Made by a program: the position numbers and the translations under genes | Shown here: positions 1-13,035 of the stretch, piece after piece | How the letters are laid out: every line of letters begins with the position of its first letter | Numbering within the stretch: position 1 is the stretch's first letter | NCBI GenBank assembly: GCA_023055425.1 | Contig: JALGPY010000003.1 | Coordinates: 20,147,001-20,211,000, forward strand | Origin: Linanthus parryae | Lineage: Eukaryota; Streptophyta; Magnoliopsida; Ericales; Polemoniaceae | Reading direction: 5' to 3' | Length of the DNA stretch: 64,000 nt | Notes under the pieces: model-generated | The model's database searches: none | The model's input: only the letters and a program-made list of their open reading frames with translations | Told to the model about the DNA's origin: nothing

Positions 1-1130
1 CTTTTCGTTAAATTTAGAGTGTAATTTTCGAGTCTTGAATTAAGAGGGGGTGATAAGTGTAGTTTACAAAAGTTACAACCTATTTAAATGTTTGGGGTGG
101 TATTTGTAATTACCTATAAGTTATGAGCAGCAACAAAAAAAATAAAAAATAACCCAGCTCCCGAAGGAATTCCCAGGAAATGTGCTCCTGCACATTGTGA
201 GTCTCCCAACACCATTGTGTTCACCAACACCAATTCTCCCCTTCTCTTATACTTCCGCTTCCTCTTTCTTCTTTCGGCAGAAGCACCAAGCACACAACCA
301 CCACCTCCTTCTTCGCAGCCACCACACCCTGTGTCCTCTCCTCCCCTGTTTCGCCAGAAAACAGAGCAGCAGTAGCGGTAGCAGTGGTGGTTACCGCTGC
401 CACCACTGACGGAGGCCACAACCACCACCACCAACACCCTCTGCCCTCTATCCTCTCCCCCTCTTCTCTCTCTTCCTCGCCTTCTGTCTTCCCCGCGACC
501 AAGAGCAGAGCAGCAGCAGCAACAGAAACTTCGCGCGGCCACCACCACCATCGCTGCGAATCCATTAACGATGGCGACAAGGTCGGGTCTTGGAATCCGA
601 CGCTACCCAACCCCGTTTCTTCCTCCCAATAGCCTCATGGAGGTCTGAGGAAGCCAGGAACGCAACCCACCGTAGCCAACAACGCCAGATTCACCCCCGT
701 CGAGCACCACCGTCGACCACCACCGTCGGGTTCTTCAACCCGCTCCGTGGGTAATCTCTAATTCTCCCCCATTGTTCGTTTAGAGTAACCGGAATCGCGT
801 TTTATTGCTAGAAATCAAGATTTGATTCAAGTGGTTATGGGTATTCACCGTGGGTATGAACAGGGGGTGAAAGTGTCGTTTCAGAAAGATTGAGGGCATG
901 ATTTGTACTTTATATAGACTGCATTAGTGTGAACTGGGGGTGAAAGTGTTATTTCGGAAACTTGATGGCATGATTTGTCACTTATATAAACTGTGATGTG
1001 TGTGGGTTCGGGGTTAAAAGTGTTGATTTTGGAAATCATGAGGGGGGGGGGCTGTTTGTAGATTATATATTCTGTTTTATTAATATAACTAGTAATTATT
1101 CTTTTGTTAAAATACAATATATGAAGTTTG

Positions 1131-1164
<34 letters not shown>

Positions 1165-1240
1165 GTATATATTACAATGTAATTTTAATATATATATATA
1201 TACATATCTACACACACACACATACACACACATATACATA
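1131..1240. repeat. (TA)n and (CA)n microsatellites in the G1 5' LTR
   Basis: A TA run of about 30 bp (1132-1161) is followed by mixed TA/CA repeats up to 1240. The matching site in the 3' LTR (about 9681-9770) has a TA run of only about half the length, so the run has changed length since insertion. Confidence 0.85.
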
Positions 1241-2469
1241 TCTTTTTCAACAATTGAAACAAGTTATTTTCTAGTTTCTTTTTACGTTTTAATTTATTAA
1301 TAAAGAAAGGGCATAACTAAAAGATATTGTGTTTATGGAATTATTTTTGAGAATACAATTTGTGTTAGATATTCACTATGTGTAAATATTATTTTGTGTA
1401 TATAAAGCTTCAAATAATTATTAGTATTGACATTTATTTTAGTAACAAATAAAATTGCTAGTTAAATATTTATTTAATTAAAGAATAATAATAAGGAGAA
1501 GAATGGTATTTCTTGTGAAAAACTAAGAAATAATTTCTTTAGAAAATATATATATCGTCCACAATATAAGATTTGTTGATATAAGTTATATTTCTTTATA
1601 ATTACTAGTATCTATAATTACCATTTTGAGGAAATAGTTGTTAAATATTTTGAGTTCATTACTAATAAGAATTAATTTCTTTCTTTTCACTACTTAAGTA
1701 TATACATAAGTTCAATTATATTTTTATCAATGAGTATATGACATCCAATATTTTAAAAAATAATTGTTAACTAGTTACAAATATTGTTTTTAAGAAACAA
1801 AGATAAATTGGTTGGTCTTGATATAAAAAAGGATGCCTCGCTCCATCACTAGTCTTTAGGGGTATCACACATCACATATATGCATTTTAAGTGCTAGACT
1901 TTGGATTGATTAGAAACTATAAGTTTGTAGGCGACGAGTTCATAGACGAGGGTTAAATCTATCAGTAGGAGCTAGTTCGAGTTGTTTGTTGTTTCTACTT
2001 GAGGTAGGTCATATGCTCGACTCTTCAGTCATCAAAATAAGTTTATCAATGTGATATCTACTTAAATGTTTTAATGTTGAACTATCAAAATATATGTATG
2101 CTGAAAATCTGAAAACGATTCCTATCTTGAAACAAGGCAGTAGGGTTGGAATTTATCCCTTGAATATAAAGAGTTATACTTTGAAATCACCACTACTTTT
2201 AATCGTTATTTCTTTTGGATTTGTATCACCGGAATTGATTTGAGGATCAACATTTTCATAAAAATACTCTTAAGACACTAAGAAACGTAAAGTGAAAGAC
2301 AACTTGTACGAGTTGTTATTTGGTTCACTAATGATTAGACCCCACGTTCTGGTCAGGGGATTTAGGGAGCCAAACTCTGGCCTACCCTGGTGCCCATTAT
2401 CCTACACTACCATGAGGAAATGGGAGGAGCTACAAGTACTACTCTAGCGGAGTTGCTAACCTCTAGGGG

Positions 2470-2479
2470 GTGTCGACAC
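2470..2479. promoter_or_regulatory. Conserved LTR palindrome GTGTCGACAC (G1, 5' LTR)
   Basis: A perfect 10-bp palindrome followed by TTAAGG. It recurs at 11002-11011, 14774-14783, 18084-18093, 43597-43606 and 50854-50863, in all six full LTRs of three gypsy families. The function is unknown; conservation inside otherwise diverged LTRs suggests an RNA- or DNA-level signal. Confidence 0.6.
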
Positions 2480-3244
2480 TTAAGGTCTTGTAGGCGAGTT
2501 ATGAGGCGGGAAGGTTCTAACTGGTGGGACTTTCTCAACCGCCGGGTTGAAGTAGGGTTTGATAGACCCACGATTTGACCCTGATATATTGTTCCGAGGC
2601 AGGCGGGTTCTACGCATGGTTCCACTCGTACATTGTTAATCTATGGGGATCATGGGGCAGATAATCAATCTGTTTACCCGTGGCACGTGGAGAGGTCTCC
2701 GCCAAATAAATTTAAAGGAATACTTTAATAAGAAACATTTATCCGGAATCTCAAACTTTCCATTTATTACTTGTTCTTGTAATATCAATTCCTCGCTTTA
2801 TTTCCTTATTTCATTTACTTGTCTTTAAAATATATGTGCCCAATCATCTGTTTACATGTTGAGATATATCTTACTCAGCCCTAGCTGACTTTTCGTAAAA
2901 TAGTGGTCAGCTTTTGCTATTTTAAAACACGGCAGGTCAGTACCGCTGCAAGCTCTGGGGGGACGAATCACTGACTTGGACCAAGGAAGTAATCACCTTA
3001 GCTGCCATGGAATAAATGTAACTTGTCTTTTGAAATATTTTTAGTTTTCAAGTACTACCCTAATGACTGTGTTTGGTCACTCTTTTGTAATCGAATGTTT
3101 TTAAGTAAATTTGAAGTTAGTTCTTTATGGTATGGTACGAAGCCGACAATCTACTCCGTTCACAATGAGGTAAAACTCCTCGTGCGGAGGGCACTTTCCA
3201 AAATTTACGGTTCAACCGGCCGTGAATATTGGGGGTGTTACAGG

Positions 3245-3256
3245 TGGTATCAGAGC
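3245..3256 (+). promoter_or_regulatory. Primer-binding site of G1
   Basis: TGGTATCAGAGC, two bases after the LTR end, is the usual plant retrotransposon site complementary to the 3' end of initiator methionine tRNA. It fixes the element's orientation as + and the LTR end at 3242. Confidence 0.92.
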
Positions 3257-3699
3257 GAGGCTTCGTAACCTAACCTAAAGAATTCGGATTGATGAGTAAA
3301 AAAGTCGTGGGGATTGGGTTACTTGTTCATTTTTAAATTAGCATTTATGTATTTGCTCGGTGATTAACTATTTACTTTTAGCTGGTGACTCATCCATGTA
3401 GAAGCCACATGTCTACTTTTATGTCGGTTAACTTATGAGCATGCCTTATTGATTTTGCTTCACGTGTGGCCGTAATTCTCTACCTAGAAATATTTTATGC
3501 TACCCACCCACCCACTACCACTCTTTTCTGCATGAGAGAAAACTGGTTTTACTTAAGCATTGTTATTTGATTGACTAAGACTTTTAGGTGCTTTATGATT
3601 CGCCTATTATTGAGTAGAATGAGTAAGTACTTGGATTCTTAACATTCATTGGCACGTGTTTGTCCTGTTATTACGTAGTAGCTACTTGGGAATAGGTAA
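3257..3699 (+). other. G1 untranslated leader
   Basis: 443 bp between the primer-binding site and the gag ATG. No ORF of note. Pyrimidine-rich stretches ending in AG (for example near 3380 and 3588) could serve as splice acceptors for the LTR donor-like site, but this is a guess. Confidence 0.6.
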
Positions 3700-5105
3700 A
3701 TGAGCGGCCGGATTGATCACTATTATACCAGGAACCGCGCCCGATCGAGGAACCCTCAACCAACCATGGATCATGAAGCACGATTCACCCAACTGGAGCA
3801 AATGACCATGACCCTGGCTCGGATTGTTGAGAATAGTACTCCTGGAGATGATATGTATCGTAAGATATCCTTCATGAAGCCTGATTTCTTCAGGGGCAAG
3901 GATGATCCAGGCTTGCTAGAAGACTGGATCAGAGACTTTGACAAGATCTTTGAGTCGGTTAACTGCCCGGATAACCAGCGTGTCGCATGTGCGGCATACT
4001 ACTTTAAGGGTGAGGCCGACAATTGGTGGACTGCTAATAAGGCTGCACTCCAAGCGCAAGAGAAATTTGAATGGGAGGATTTGGTTAAAGCTTTGCGTGA
4101 ACGGTTTTATCCCTTTCACGTGAAAAAGAAGAAGTTTCGTGAGTTCCTGAACTCAAACAAGGTAGTGACACCGTGGAGGAATACTATGGAAAATTCTCGG
4201 AATTATCAAGATTTGCTGGAGCCTTAGCACAAACGGAGGAGGAGAAGAGTGATCGTTTCATTGAAGGACTGAATTATAGTGTTCTAAGGTCTGTTGGGGC
4301 AATCCAATTTGCCACTCTACAAGAAGCATATGGGAAGGCGATCAATATGGCTCGGTACGCTGAAATCAACATCGAAAATAACAAGAAGCGTAAGGCGGAA
4401 TCCCAACCAGTGGGAAGTCAACTCAAGAACGAATATGACAACTGGGAAAAGCGTTTCAGGCCAAACACTAGCAACCAAATGCAGCATGGGCCGAACTTTG
4501 GTGGGTCAGGGAGCTGGAACAAAGGAGCCAATCGTACCTACCGCTGCAGGTTTTGCCCAAGGAACCATCCCGGCACAGACTGCCAAGGTAACAAAGTGAC
4601 TTGACGTAACTGTGGAGCGCTGGGACACAGGATGTATGAGTGCTTCAAACCAATTAACAACCAAGGTGGTGGTAATGGAAGACTCAATGAGGGAACCAAT
4701 TACCGTGGGGGTAATCAAGGTGGAAACTTCCAGCGGAACAACAACAATCAGGGTGGAGGATATCGTCCCAACAACAACAACAGGCAGCAAGTTGGAAACA
4801 ACCAGGGGAATCGCAACTTCCAGAATGTTTCGGCAAGAATAGCAGCTCTGCCAGCAGGCACTGTCGCGACAACTACAACTGCTAGTGAACAGCAGATGGG
4901 AACTATTCACGTGATGAATCGTACAGAAGCAGCAAATGCTAACATGGTGACTGGTACATTCCTAGTCCATAACTCCCCTTCTTTGATTTTATTCGATTCG
5001 CGAGCATCCTATTCTTTTGTGTCATCATCTTTTGTTAAGAAGTTGGATTTTCCTTCACCTTCCAAAATTTCAGTTCCAATTCTACCCCTACTGGTCAAGT
5101 CATAG
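3700..5105 (+). pseudogene. gag: G1 gag and protease, broken
   Basis: Gag would form the virus-like particle and bind element RNA; the aspartic protease would cut the polyprotein. The ATG at 3700 opens about 158 residues of gag, including the WEDLVKALRERFYP block typical of plant gypsy gag. A frameshift near 4170 moves to another frame, which runs to 5105 apart from one stop. The first zinc knuckle (CX2CX3HX4C) starts at 4545. The stop TGA at 4602-4604 replaces the first cysteine of the second knuckle. A Gly/Asn/Gln-rich linker follows. The protease motif near 5000 reads DSRA where the family has DSGA, so the active-site glycine is lost. Confidence 0.9.
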
Positions 5106-8100
5106 GATGTGATACCATGTTTAAAGGGATAAGTGTAGAAACTCTGAATTGCAAACTCTCTACCGACCTTATCCAGTTTGACCTCGGGAGTTTAGATGTC
5201 ATCCTAGGCATGGATTGGCTTAGCAAATACAGGGCTAACATAGACTGTTTCAATCAAAAGTAACTTTTCGTCGACCGAAGGGTTAGCGTTATCTTATAAG
5301 AGTATCACCCTCGGACCCGGAGTCAAACTTGTGTCAGCCTTAACCATCCAATCCATGATCAAGAAAGGGCACGTGGCATACCTTTGTACTGTCCAGGATA
5401 AGGACCGAGAGGAGAAACAGTTGGAAGATATACCTGTGGTAAGAGAATTCCCCGATGTTTTCCCTGTGGAGCTTCCGGGAATGCCACGCGTAAGGGCAAT
5501 TGATTTTACCATAGATCTTGTCCCTGGGACAGTTCCTATTTCGAAGGCGCCATATAGGATAGCAAAATTCGAGTTAATTGAACTTAAGGAGCAGTTGAAG
5601 GAGTTGTTAGAAAAAGGATATATCAGACCAAGCATCTCACCTTGGGGAGCACCACTACTCTTTTTCAAGAAAAAGGACGGGAGTTTACGATTGTGCATCG
5701 ATTACAGGGAATTGAACAATGTGACTATCAAAAACAAGTATCCCCTTCCTAGAATAGATGACTTATTCGACCAGCTTCAGGGCGCAGACACCTTTTCCAA
5801 GATTGATTTGAGGTCAGGGTACCACCAGTTGAGAGTTGCATAGGAAGACATACCCAAAACAGCTTTTAGAACCCGGTACGGACACTTTGAATTCACCGTG
5901 ATGCCTTTTGGATTGACCAACGCGCCGTCTCGTTTTATGGAGGTGATGAATGGGGTGCTAAAGAATTACTTGGACTAGTTTGTGGTGGTGTTCATCGATG
6001 ATATTTTGGTGTACTTAAAAGGGAAGGAGGAGCACGAAAGACACCTTAGAAGTGTTTTGGAGACCTTAGGGATGGAGAAGTTGTATGGAAAGTTGTCGAA
6101 GTGTGAGTTTTGGTTGAACAAGGTACCTTTTCTATGGCACATAATCACCAAGGAAGGAATATCTGTAGACCCTGGAAAGATTGCAGCAGTAAGAGACTGG
6201 CCAACACCAAAGAACGTCACCGAAGTCAGAAGTTTCTTGGGACTGGCAGGCTATTACCGGAGGTTTGTAAAGGACTTCTCGAAGATAGCAAGACCCTTAA
6301 CAAGTCTGACAAAGAAGGCGACAAGGTACCAATGGGATGCTAAGTCTGAAGAAGCATTTCAGACCCTGAAGGACAAACTAACCTCAGCACCAGTGCTAAC
6401 CCTACCAACAGAAAATGGAGAATCCTAGGTGTACAGTGATGCATCCAAGCATGGTTTAGGTTGTGTGTTAATGCAAGACGGAAAGGTGGTCGCTTATGCG
6501 TCCCGTAAGCTTAAACCATAAGAGGAGAACTACGCAACCCATGATTTGGAGTTAGCTGCAATTGTGTTTGCCTTGAAAATTTGGAGGCATTACTTGTTCG
6601 GAACCACTTGTAAGATGTGTACAGACCAAAAAAGTCTCAAATATATCTTACTCAGAAGGATCTGAACATGAGGCAGCGAAGGTGGTTGGAACTCATCAAG
6701 GACTACGACTTGCAGATTCAGTACCATGAAGGAAAAGAAAATGTCGTGGCAGATGCCCTAAGTAGAAAGACCAGTCACACAGTCAATACACTAAGGGTTA
6801 TGCCAAGGAAGTTGAATGAAGAATTCCAGAAATTGGACATAGAATTATGTGAAGAGGGGGCTAAGGAACAATACTTATTTAGCCTCACCGCAGTGCCGGA
6901 CATCTTTGCCGAAATCATTGAGGGTCAGAAGGGATATGCGTTTCTCGAAGGAATACGAAAGAAGATAGCAGAAGGAGAAACAACAGATTTCAAGCTGGAA
7001 GAAGATGGTAGTATTCGCTTTAAGGGCAGGTGGTGTGTACCTTTCACATGCGCAGACTTAAAAGAAAGGTTGATGAAGAAAGCTCACAATTCACCATACT
7101 CAGTGCACCTAGGAGGAGACAAGTTATTATAAGACTTGAAGAAAAACTATTGGTGGGCTAACATGAAGAAAGAAGTCGCAGACTATGTATCACGATGCCT
7201 GACATGCCAGAAGGTGAAGTTCAAGCATAAGCGTATGGGTGGTATGGTACAACCACTAGAGATACCTGTCTGGAAGTGGGATTTTGTCGCAATGGATTTT
7301 GTGACAGCCCTACAAGTAACAAAGAAAGGAATGAATGCAATATGGGTGGTCGTGGATCGTTTGACAAAGACGGCAATATTTATCCCCATGAAGGACACCT
7401 GGAACATGGAACAGAAATCAAGGGCCTACATTGAGAACATAGTGCGTTATCATGGAGTACCTAGCAATATTGTTTCAGATAGGGACCCTACATTCCTATC
7501 AAACTTCTGGAAATCATTTGAGAAAGCACTTGGCACACAATTAAGGTTCAGTACTGCTTTTCATCCAGCAACCGACGGGCAGAGCGAAAGGACAATACAA
7601 ACCATGGAGGATATGTTGCGAGCATGCATCATGGACTTCCAAGGATCGTGGGAAGACAAGTTGGCGTTAATTGAATTCTCCTACAATAACAGTTATCATG
7701 CAAGCATTGGCATGGCTCCGTATGAAGCATTGTATGGGAGGAAGTGCAAGACTCCTCTATGTTGGAAAGACATTAGTGAGACAATCGTTCTGGGACCCTA
7801 ACTCATAGAGGATATGATGAACCAGGTGGGAGTAATCCAGCAGAGGATGAAGGCGGCCCAAGACAGACAAAAATCATATGCAGATTTGAAGAGGAGACCA
7901 ATACAGTTTGAGGTGGGAGACAAGGTGTTTTTGAAAGTCTCACCAACAAAGGGGGTAATGAGATTCAGTCAGAAAGGAAAGCTTTGCCCAAAGTTTATCG
8001 GGCCGTATAGCATTCTGGATAGAATCGGAGAGGTCGCCTATCGCCTTGATCTTACTTCCAAACTTGGTCGAGTTCACAATGTCTTTCATGTCTCTCAACT

Positions 8101-8362
8101 CAAAAAGTACATTCCCGATCCGATTCATATCATTGACCCCGAGCCTATAGAGTTTGATCAATCCATTTCATATTAAGAGCGGCCTATTAAGATTTTAGAT
8201 ACAAAAACTCGGGATACTCGTACCAAGTCAACCACGTTAGTAAATGTTTTGTGGTCGAACCATCTCACGGAGGAAGCAACGTGGGAAGCCGAGGCCAACA
8301 TGAATAAGCGTTACCCACACCTATTTGACAAGGTAATTGAACTCCAACACGTCACTCTCTAA
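5106..8362 (+). pseudogene. pol: G1 pol: RT, RNase H, integrase, chromodomain, broken
   Basis: Would copy the RNA into DNA and insert it. The end of protease (LGMDWLSKY block) lies near 5205. Reverse transcriptase runs from about 5440 to 6100, with the catalytic FIDD block near 5990. RNase H lies at about 6430-6770 and the integrase zinc-binding HHCC region at about 7080-7230. The DDE integrase core at about 7270-7660 keeps D, D (SDRDPTF) and E (SERTIQT). The chromodomain lies at about 8230-8330 ([16 protein letters not shown]). In-frame stops stand at 5841, 5977, 6426, 7130, 7799 and 8174, a frameshift near 6650, and further stops between 5103 and 5300. The last stop is at 8360-8362. Confidence 0.93.
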
Positions 8363-8490
8363 GTAAGTAATAACATTACCTGTGCATTTAATATAATTAC
8401 GTGAGCATCTCTAGACATGTGTTCTATATCCATTACATGGTTGGTGGCACTTGGCATATCGTATAGTTCTAGCTTCGGGGACGAAGCTCT

Positions 8491-8508
8491 CTTTAAGGGG
8501 GGGAAGGA
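8491..8508 (+). promoter_or_regulatory. Polypurine tract of G1
   Basis: A run of A and G ending GGGGGGGAAGGA lies directly before the 3' LTR and would prime plus-strand DNA synthesis. The 8363-8490 stretch before it is 3' untranslated sequence with nothing else visible. Confidence 0.85.
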
Positions 8509-11500
8509 TGATATACCCCGTTAAATTTCGTGGACAATTCGGTGACTTTTCGTTAAATTTAGAGTGTAATTGTCGAGTTTTGAATTAAGAGGGGGTGATA
8601 AGTGTAGTTTACAAAAGTTACAACCTAGTTAAATGTTTGGGGTGGTATTTGTAATTACCTATAAGTTATGAGAAGCAGCGAAAAAAAAGAAAACAGCTCC
8701 CGAAGGAATTATCAAGAAATGTGCTCCTGCACATTGTGAGTCTGCCAACACCATTGTGTTCACCAACACCATTTCTCCTTTTCTCTTATACTACCCCTTC
8801 CTCTTTCTTCTTCGGCAGAAGCACCAAGCACACAACCACCACCTCCTTCTTCGCAGCCACCACACCCTCTGTCCTCTCCTCCCTTGTTTCGCCGGAAACA
8901 GAGCAGCAGCAGCGGTAGCAGCGGTGGTTACCGCTGCCACCACCGACTGAGGCCACAACCACCACCACCAAATCCCTCTGCCCTCTATCCTCTCCCCCTC
9001 TTCTCTCTCTTCCTCGCCTCCTGTCTTCCCCGCGACCAAGAGCAGAGCAGCAACAGCAACAGAAACTTCGCCGGCCACCACCACCATCGCCGCGACTCCA
9101 TTGACGCCGGCGAAAAGGTTGGGTCTTGCAATCCGACGCTACCCAACCCCGTTTCTTCATCCCACTAGCCTCCTGGAGGTCCAAGGAAGCCATAAACGCA
9201 ACCCACCGGAGCCAACAACGCCGGATTCACCCCCGTCGACCACCATCATCGGGTTCTTCAACCCACTCCGTCTCTTCACCGATTTCGGCAATTTTTGGTG
9301 CGGGTAATCACTAATTCTCCCCATTGTTCGTTTATAGTAACCAGAATCGCGTTTTATTGCTAGAAATCAAGATTTGATTCAAGTGGTTATGAGTATTCAC
9401 CGTGGGTATGAACAGGGGGGGTGAAAGTGTCGTTTCAGAAAGATTGAGGGCATGAACTGTACTTTATATAAACTGCATTAGTGTGAACTGGGGGGTGAAA
9501 GTGTTATTTCGGAAACTTGATGGCATGATTTGTCACTTATATAAACTGTGATGTGTGTGGGTTCGGGGTTAAAAGTGTTGATTTTGGAAATCATGAAGCG
9601 GGGGCTGTTTGTAGATTATATATTCTGGTTTATTAATATAACTAGTAATTATTCTTTTGTTAAAATAAAATATATAAATTTTGTTATATATATATATAAA
9701 TGTATATATTACAATGTAGTTTTAATATATATACATATCTATACACACACGCATACACACACATATACATATCTTTTTCAACAATTGAAACAAATTATTT
9801 TCTAGTTTCTTTTTACGTTTTAATTTATTAATAAATAAATGGCATAACTAAAAGATATTGTGTTTATAGAATTATTTTTGAGAATACAATTTGTGTTAGA
9901 TATTCACTATGTGTAAATATAATTTTGTGTATATAAAGCTTCAAATAATTATAAGTATTGGCATTTCTTTTAGTAACAAATAAAATTGCAAGTTAAATAT
10001 TTATTCAATTAAAGAATAATAATAAGGAGGACAATGGTATTTATTGTGAAAAACTAAGAAATAACTTATTTAGAAAATATATATATATCGTCCACAATAT
10101 AAGATTTGTTGATATAAGTTATATTTCTTTATAATTACTTGTATCCATAATTACCATTTTTGAGGAAATACTTGTTAAATATTTTAAGTTTATTACTAAT
10201 AAGAATTAATTTCTTTCGTTTCACTACTTAAGTATATACATAAGTTCAATTATATTTTTATCAATGATTATATGACATACAATATTTTAATAAATAATTG
10301 TTAACTAGCTACAAATATTGTTTTTAAGAACAAAGATAAATTGGTTGGTCTTGATATAAAATAGGATGCCTCGCTCCATCACTAGTCTTTAGGGGTATCT
10401 CACATCACATATATGCATTTTATGTGCTAGACTTTGGATTGATTAGAAACTATAAATTTGTAGGCGACGAGTTCATAGACGAGGGTTACATCTATCAGTA
10501 GGAGCTAGTTCGAGTTGTTTGCTGTTTCTACTTGAGGTAAGTTATATGCTCGACTCTTCAGTCATCAAAATAAGTTTATCAATGTGATATCTACATAAAT
10601 GTTTTACTGTTGGACTATCAAAATATATGTATGCTGAAAATCTGAAAACGATATCTATCTTGAAACAAAGCAGTAGGGTTGGAATTTATCCCTTGAATAT
10701 AAAGAGTTATACTTTGAAATCACCATTACTTTATTCGTTATTTCTTTTGGAGTTGTATCACCGGAATTGATTTGAGGATCAACATTTTCATAAAAATACT
10801 CTTAAGACACTAAGAAACGTAAAGTGAAAGATAACTTGTACGAGTTGTTATTTGGTTCACTAATGATTAGACCACACGTTCTGGTCAGGGGTTTTAGGGA
10901 GCCAAACTCAGGCCTACCCTGGTGCCCATTATCCAACACTACCATGAGGAAATGGGAGGAGCTACAAGTACTACTCTAGCGGAGTTGGTAACCTCTAGGG
11001 GGTGTCGACACTTAAGGTCTTTTAGGCGTGTTATGAGGCGGGAAGGTTCTAACTAGTGGGACTTTATCAACCGCCGGGTTGAAGTAGGGTTTGATATACC
11101 CACGATTTAACCCTGATATATTGTTCCGAGGCATGCGGGTTCTCCGCACGGTTCCACTCGTACATTGTTAATGTCTGGGGCTCATGGGGCAGATAAGCAA
11201 TCTGTTTACCCGTGGCACGTGGAAAGGTCTCCGCCAGATAAATTTAAAGGAATACTTTAATAAGAAACATTAATCCGGTATCTCAAACTTTCCATTTATT
11301 ACTTGTTCTTGTAATATCAATTCCTCGCTTTATTTCCTTATTTCATTTACTTATTTCATTTACTTGTCTTTAAAATATATGTGCCCAATCATCTGTTTAC
11401 ATGTTGAGATATATCTTACTCAGCCCTAGCTGACTTTTCGTAAAATAGTGGTCAGCTTTTGCTATTTCAAAACACGGCAGGTCAGTACCGCTGCAAGCTC

Positions 11501-11787
11501 TGGGGGGACGAATCACTGACTTGGACCAAGGAAGTAATCACCTTAGCTGCCATGGAATAAATGTAACTTGTCTTTTGAAATATTTTTAGTTTTCAAGTAC
11601 TACCCTAATGACCATGTTTGGTCACTCTTTTGTAATCGAATGTTTTTAAGTAAATTTGAAGTTAGTTCTTTATGGTATGGTACGAAGCCGACAATCTACT
11701 CCGTTCAAAATGAGGTAAAACTCCTCGTGCGGAGGGCACTTTCCAAAATTTACGGTTCAACCGGCCGTGAATATTGGGGGTGTTACA
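8509..11787 (+). repeat. 3' LTR of G1
   Basis: 3279 bp, starting TGATATACCCCG and ending GGGGTGTTACA, so it has the TG...CA ends of an LTR. It contains the conserved palindrome GTGTCGACAC at 11002-11011 and AGGTAAGT (GTAAGT at 10537-10542), a good match to a plant 5' splice site; the 5' LTR copy at 2004-2009 has mutated to GTAGGT. Confidence 0.95.
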
Positions 11788-12423
11788 TACTCCACCTTTT
11801 GATAGCTCTTCATCTCCTTACACTCCTCCTTCACCTGATACTGTTGTGAGCTCAATGCCACCTCCTAGAAGATCAGGCAGAATTATTAAACCACCTGGTC
11901 ATTTACAAGACTATGTGCTTACTAGACCACCTTCTACAACTACTTCCACTTACACCTATGATATTTGTCCTTTTCTTTCTCCACCATCAGCTACACTCAT
12001 CAGGCTTTTCTCAGTCAAGTTCTTACTCATATTGAACCCACTAAGTATAGTGAAGCAGCTTTGATCCAGCTAGGGTTTCTGCTATGCAACAGGAGATTGC
12101 AGATCTTGAGAAAAATCACACATGGACTATTGTGTCTCTTCCTTCTGACCACAAAGCTATTGGATGCAGATGGGTTCTTAAAGTCAAATATAAAGCTGAT
12201 GGCACACTTGAAAGATATAAAGTCAGGTTAGTAGCTAAAGGTTTCACTCAAACTGAGGGGATTGACTATTTTGAGACATTTTCTCCAGTTGCCAAACTTC
12301 AAACTCTCAAGTGTTTGGTTGCTCTTGCTGTTATGCATCAGTGGTTTCTTGTTCACCTTGATGTCAATAATGCCTTTCTTCACGGTGATCTCCTAGAAGA
12401 AGTATATATGCAATTACAACCTG
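11788..12423 (+). pseudogene. Copia D: Ty1/copia pol fragment (linker and start of RT)
   Basis: A fragment of a Ty1/copia polyprotein on the + strand. The proline-rich linker with the RRSGRIIKPP motif that precedes copia reverse transcriptase is readable from 11788. The RT start follows in frame from 12084 ([52 protein letters not shown]). A frameshift lies between linker and RT. The fragment is cut at its left by G1 and stops abruptly after MQLQPG at about 12423, where a reversed copia LTR begins. The RT catalytic YVDD region, RNase H and 3' LTR are missing. Confidence 0.85.
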
Positions 12424-12990
12424 GCTCTGATACCATATCAGAGTACGAAGATATCTTGAAGAAGAAGAAAAAAGAGAGAGAAGAGAGCAGATAGTTGCAG
12501 AGAGAAGAATTGGAAACTGCATTTAGTAAAACTCAATTACAAAGTATTCTGAAAATGTTTAAATAGTCTGGGCCAAAACGTAATAAACGAAAGTTATCAA
12601 CGACCTAGATGACTAGTCATACACGTAAGCAAAAGTGACGAATCTTGACCAATCAGAGAGCTCATGAGTGCTGACTGTGTACTAGAAGTCGTTGGGTGGA
12701 AGAACGACATCGTTCCACTTAATGATTTAAAACAAACGGCTAGAAGCATCGGACGGCTACTGAACAATGCTCCAAAGAGATCCAACGGCCACTGAAGCAC
12801 CGGAGTTCATGTCATTAGTTTATCAGAGATTACACTTTAGTCCATGATCTCTAATATTTTGTTCTGAATTGGCATATCGATGTTGTACAAAACCACTTGG
12901 AACGATAACTTCCTCATTTAAGTAAAGGAAACTAAGAAGCCCAATTAAGAAGATGTATCCTCTTCAATGGTCTAAGATTGTTCAACATGT
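12424..12990 (-). mobile_element. Reversed copia LTR fragment with primer-binding site
   Basis: On the - strand, TGGTATCAGAGC (12424-12435 as its complement) is a canonical primer-binding site. Upstream of it in the same sense is a CT-rich leader and a TATA-like TATTTAAAC (12557-12565 as its complement). That is the layout of the R-U5 part of a copia LTR. The outer limit (about 12990) is a guess. Around the junction CTCTGATA-CCA-TATCAGAG forms an 8-bp hairpin. No coding sequence of this element remains beside the site. Confidence 0.5.
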
Positions 12991-13035
12991 TAGAAGGTTT
13001 TTGTTCCGTCTCCAGAGAACAGTCCATGTTGATTA

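Larger units (their letters stand above)
1..3242 (+). repeat. 5' LTR of G1 (lacks first 37 bp)
   Basis: Aligns along its length with 8546-11787. It ends GGGGGTGTTACA just before the primer-binding site. The first 780 bases are CT- and CCACCA-rich and throw up long spurious ORFs on both strands; I read them as LTR leader sequence, not as genes. By eye the two LTRs differ at a few per cent of sites plus microsatellite length, so insertion is not recent. Confidence 0.93.
1..11787 (+). mobile_element. G1: degenerate Ty3/gypsy chromovirus (Tekay-like)
   Basis: A full-length LTR retrotransposon whose first 37 bases lie before the window. The order LTR, primer-binding site, gag, protease, reverse transcriptase, RNase H, integrase, chromodomain, polypurine tract, LTR is the Ty3/gypsy order, and the C-terminal chromodomain plus very long LTRs point to the Tekay branch of plant chromoviruses. 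Both LTRs would be 3279 bp. The reading frames carry many stops and frameshifts, so the copy cannot make its own proteins. Its right edge falls inside a copia fragment (starting 11788); the left flank is outside the window, so a target duplication cannot be checked. Confidence 0.93.

Noticed and set aside
114..632. Overlapping long ORFs on both strands
   Set aside because: They lie in the CCACCA-rich leader part of the G1 LTR, recur in the 3' LTR with frame changes and are low-complexity; not genes.
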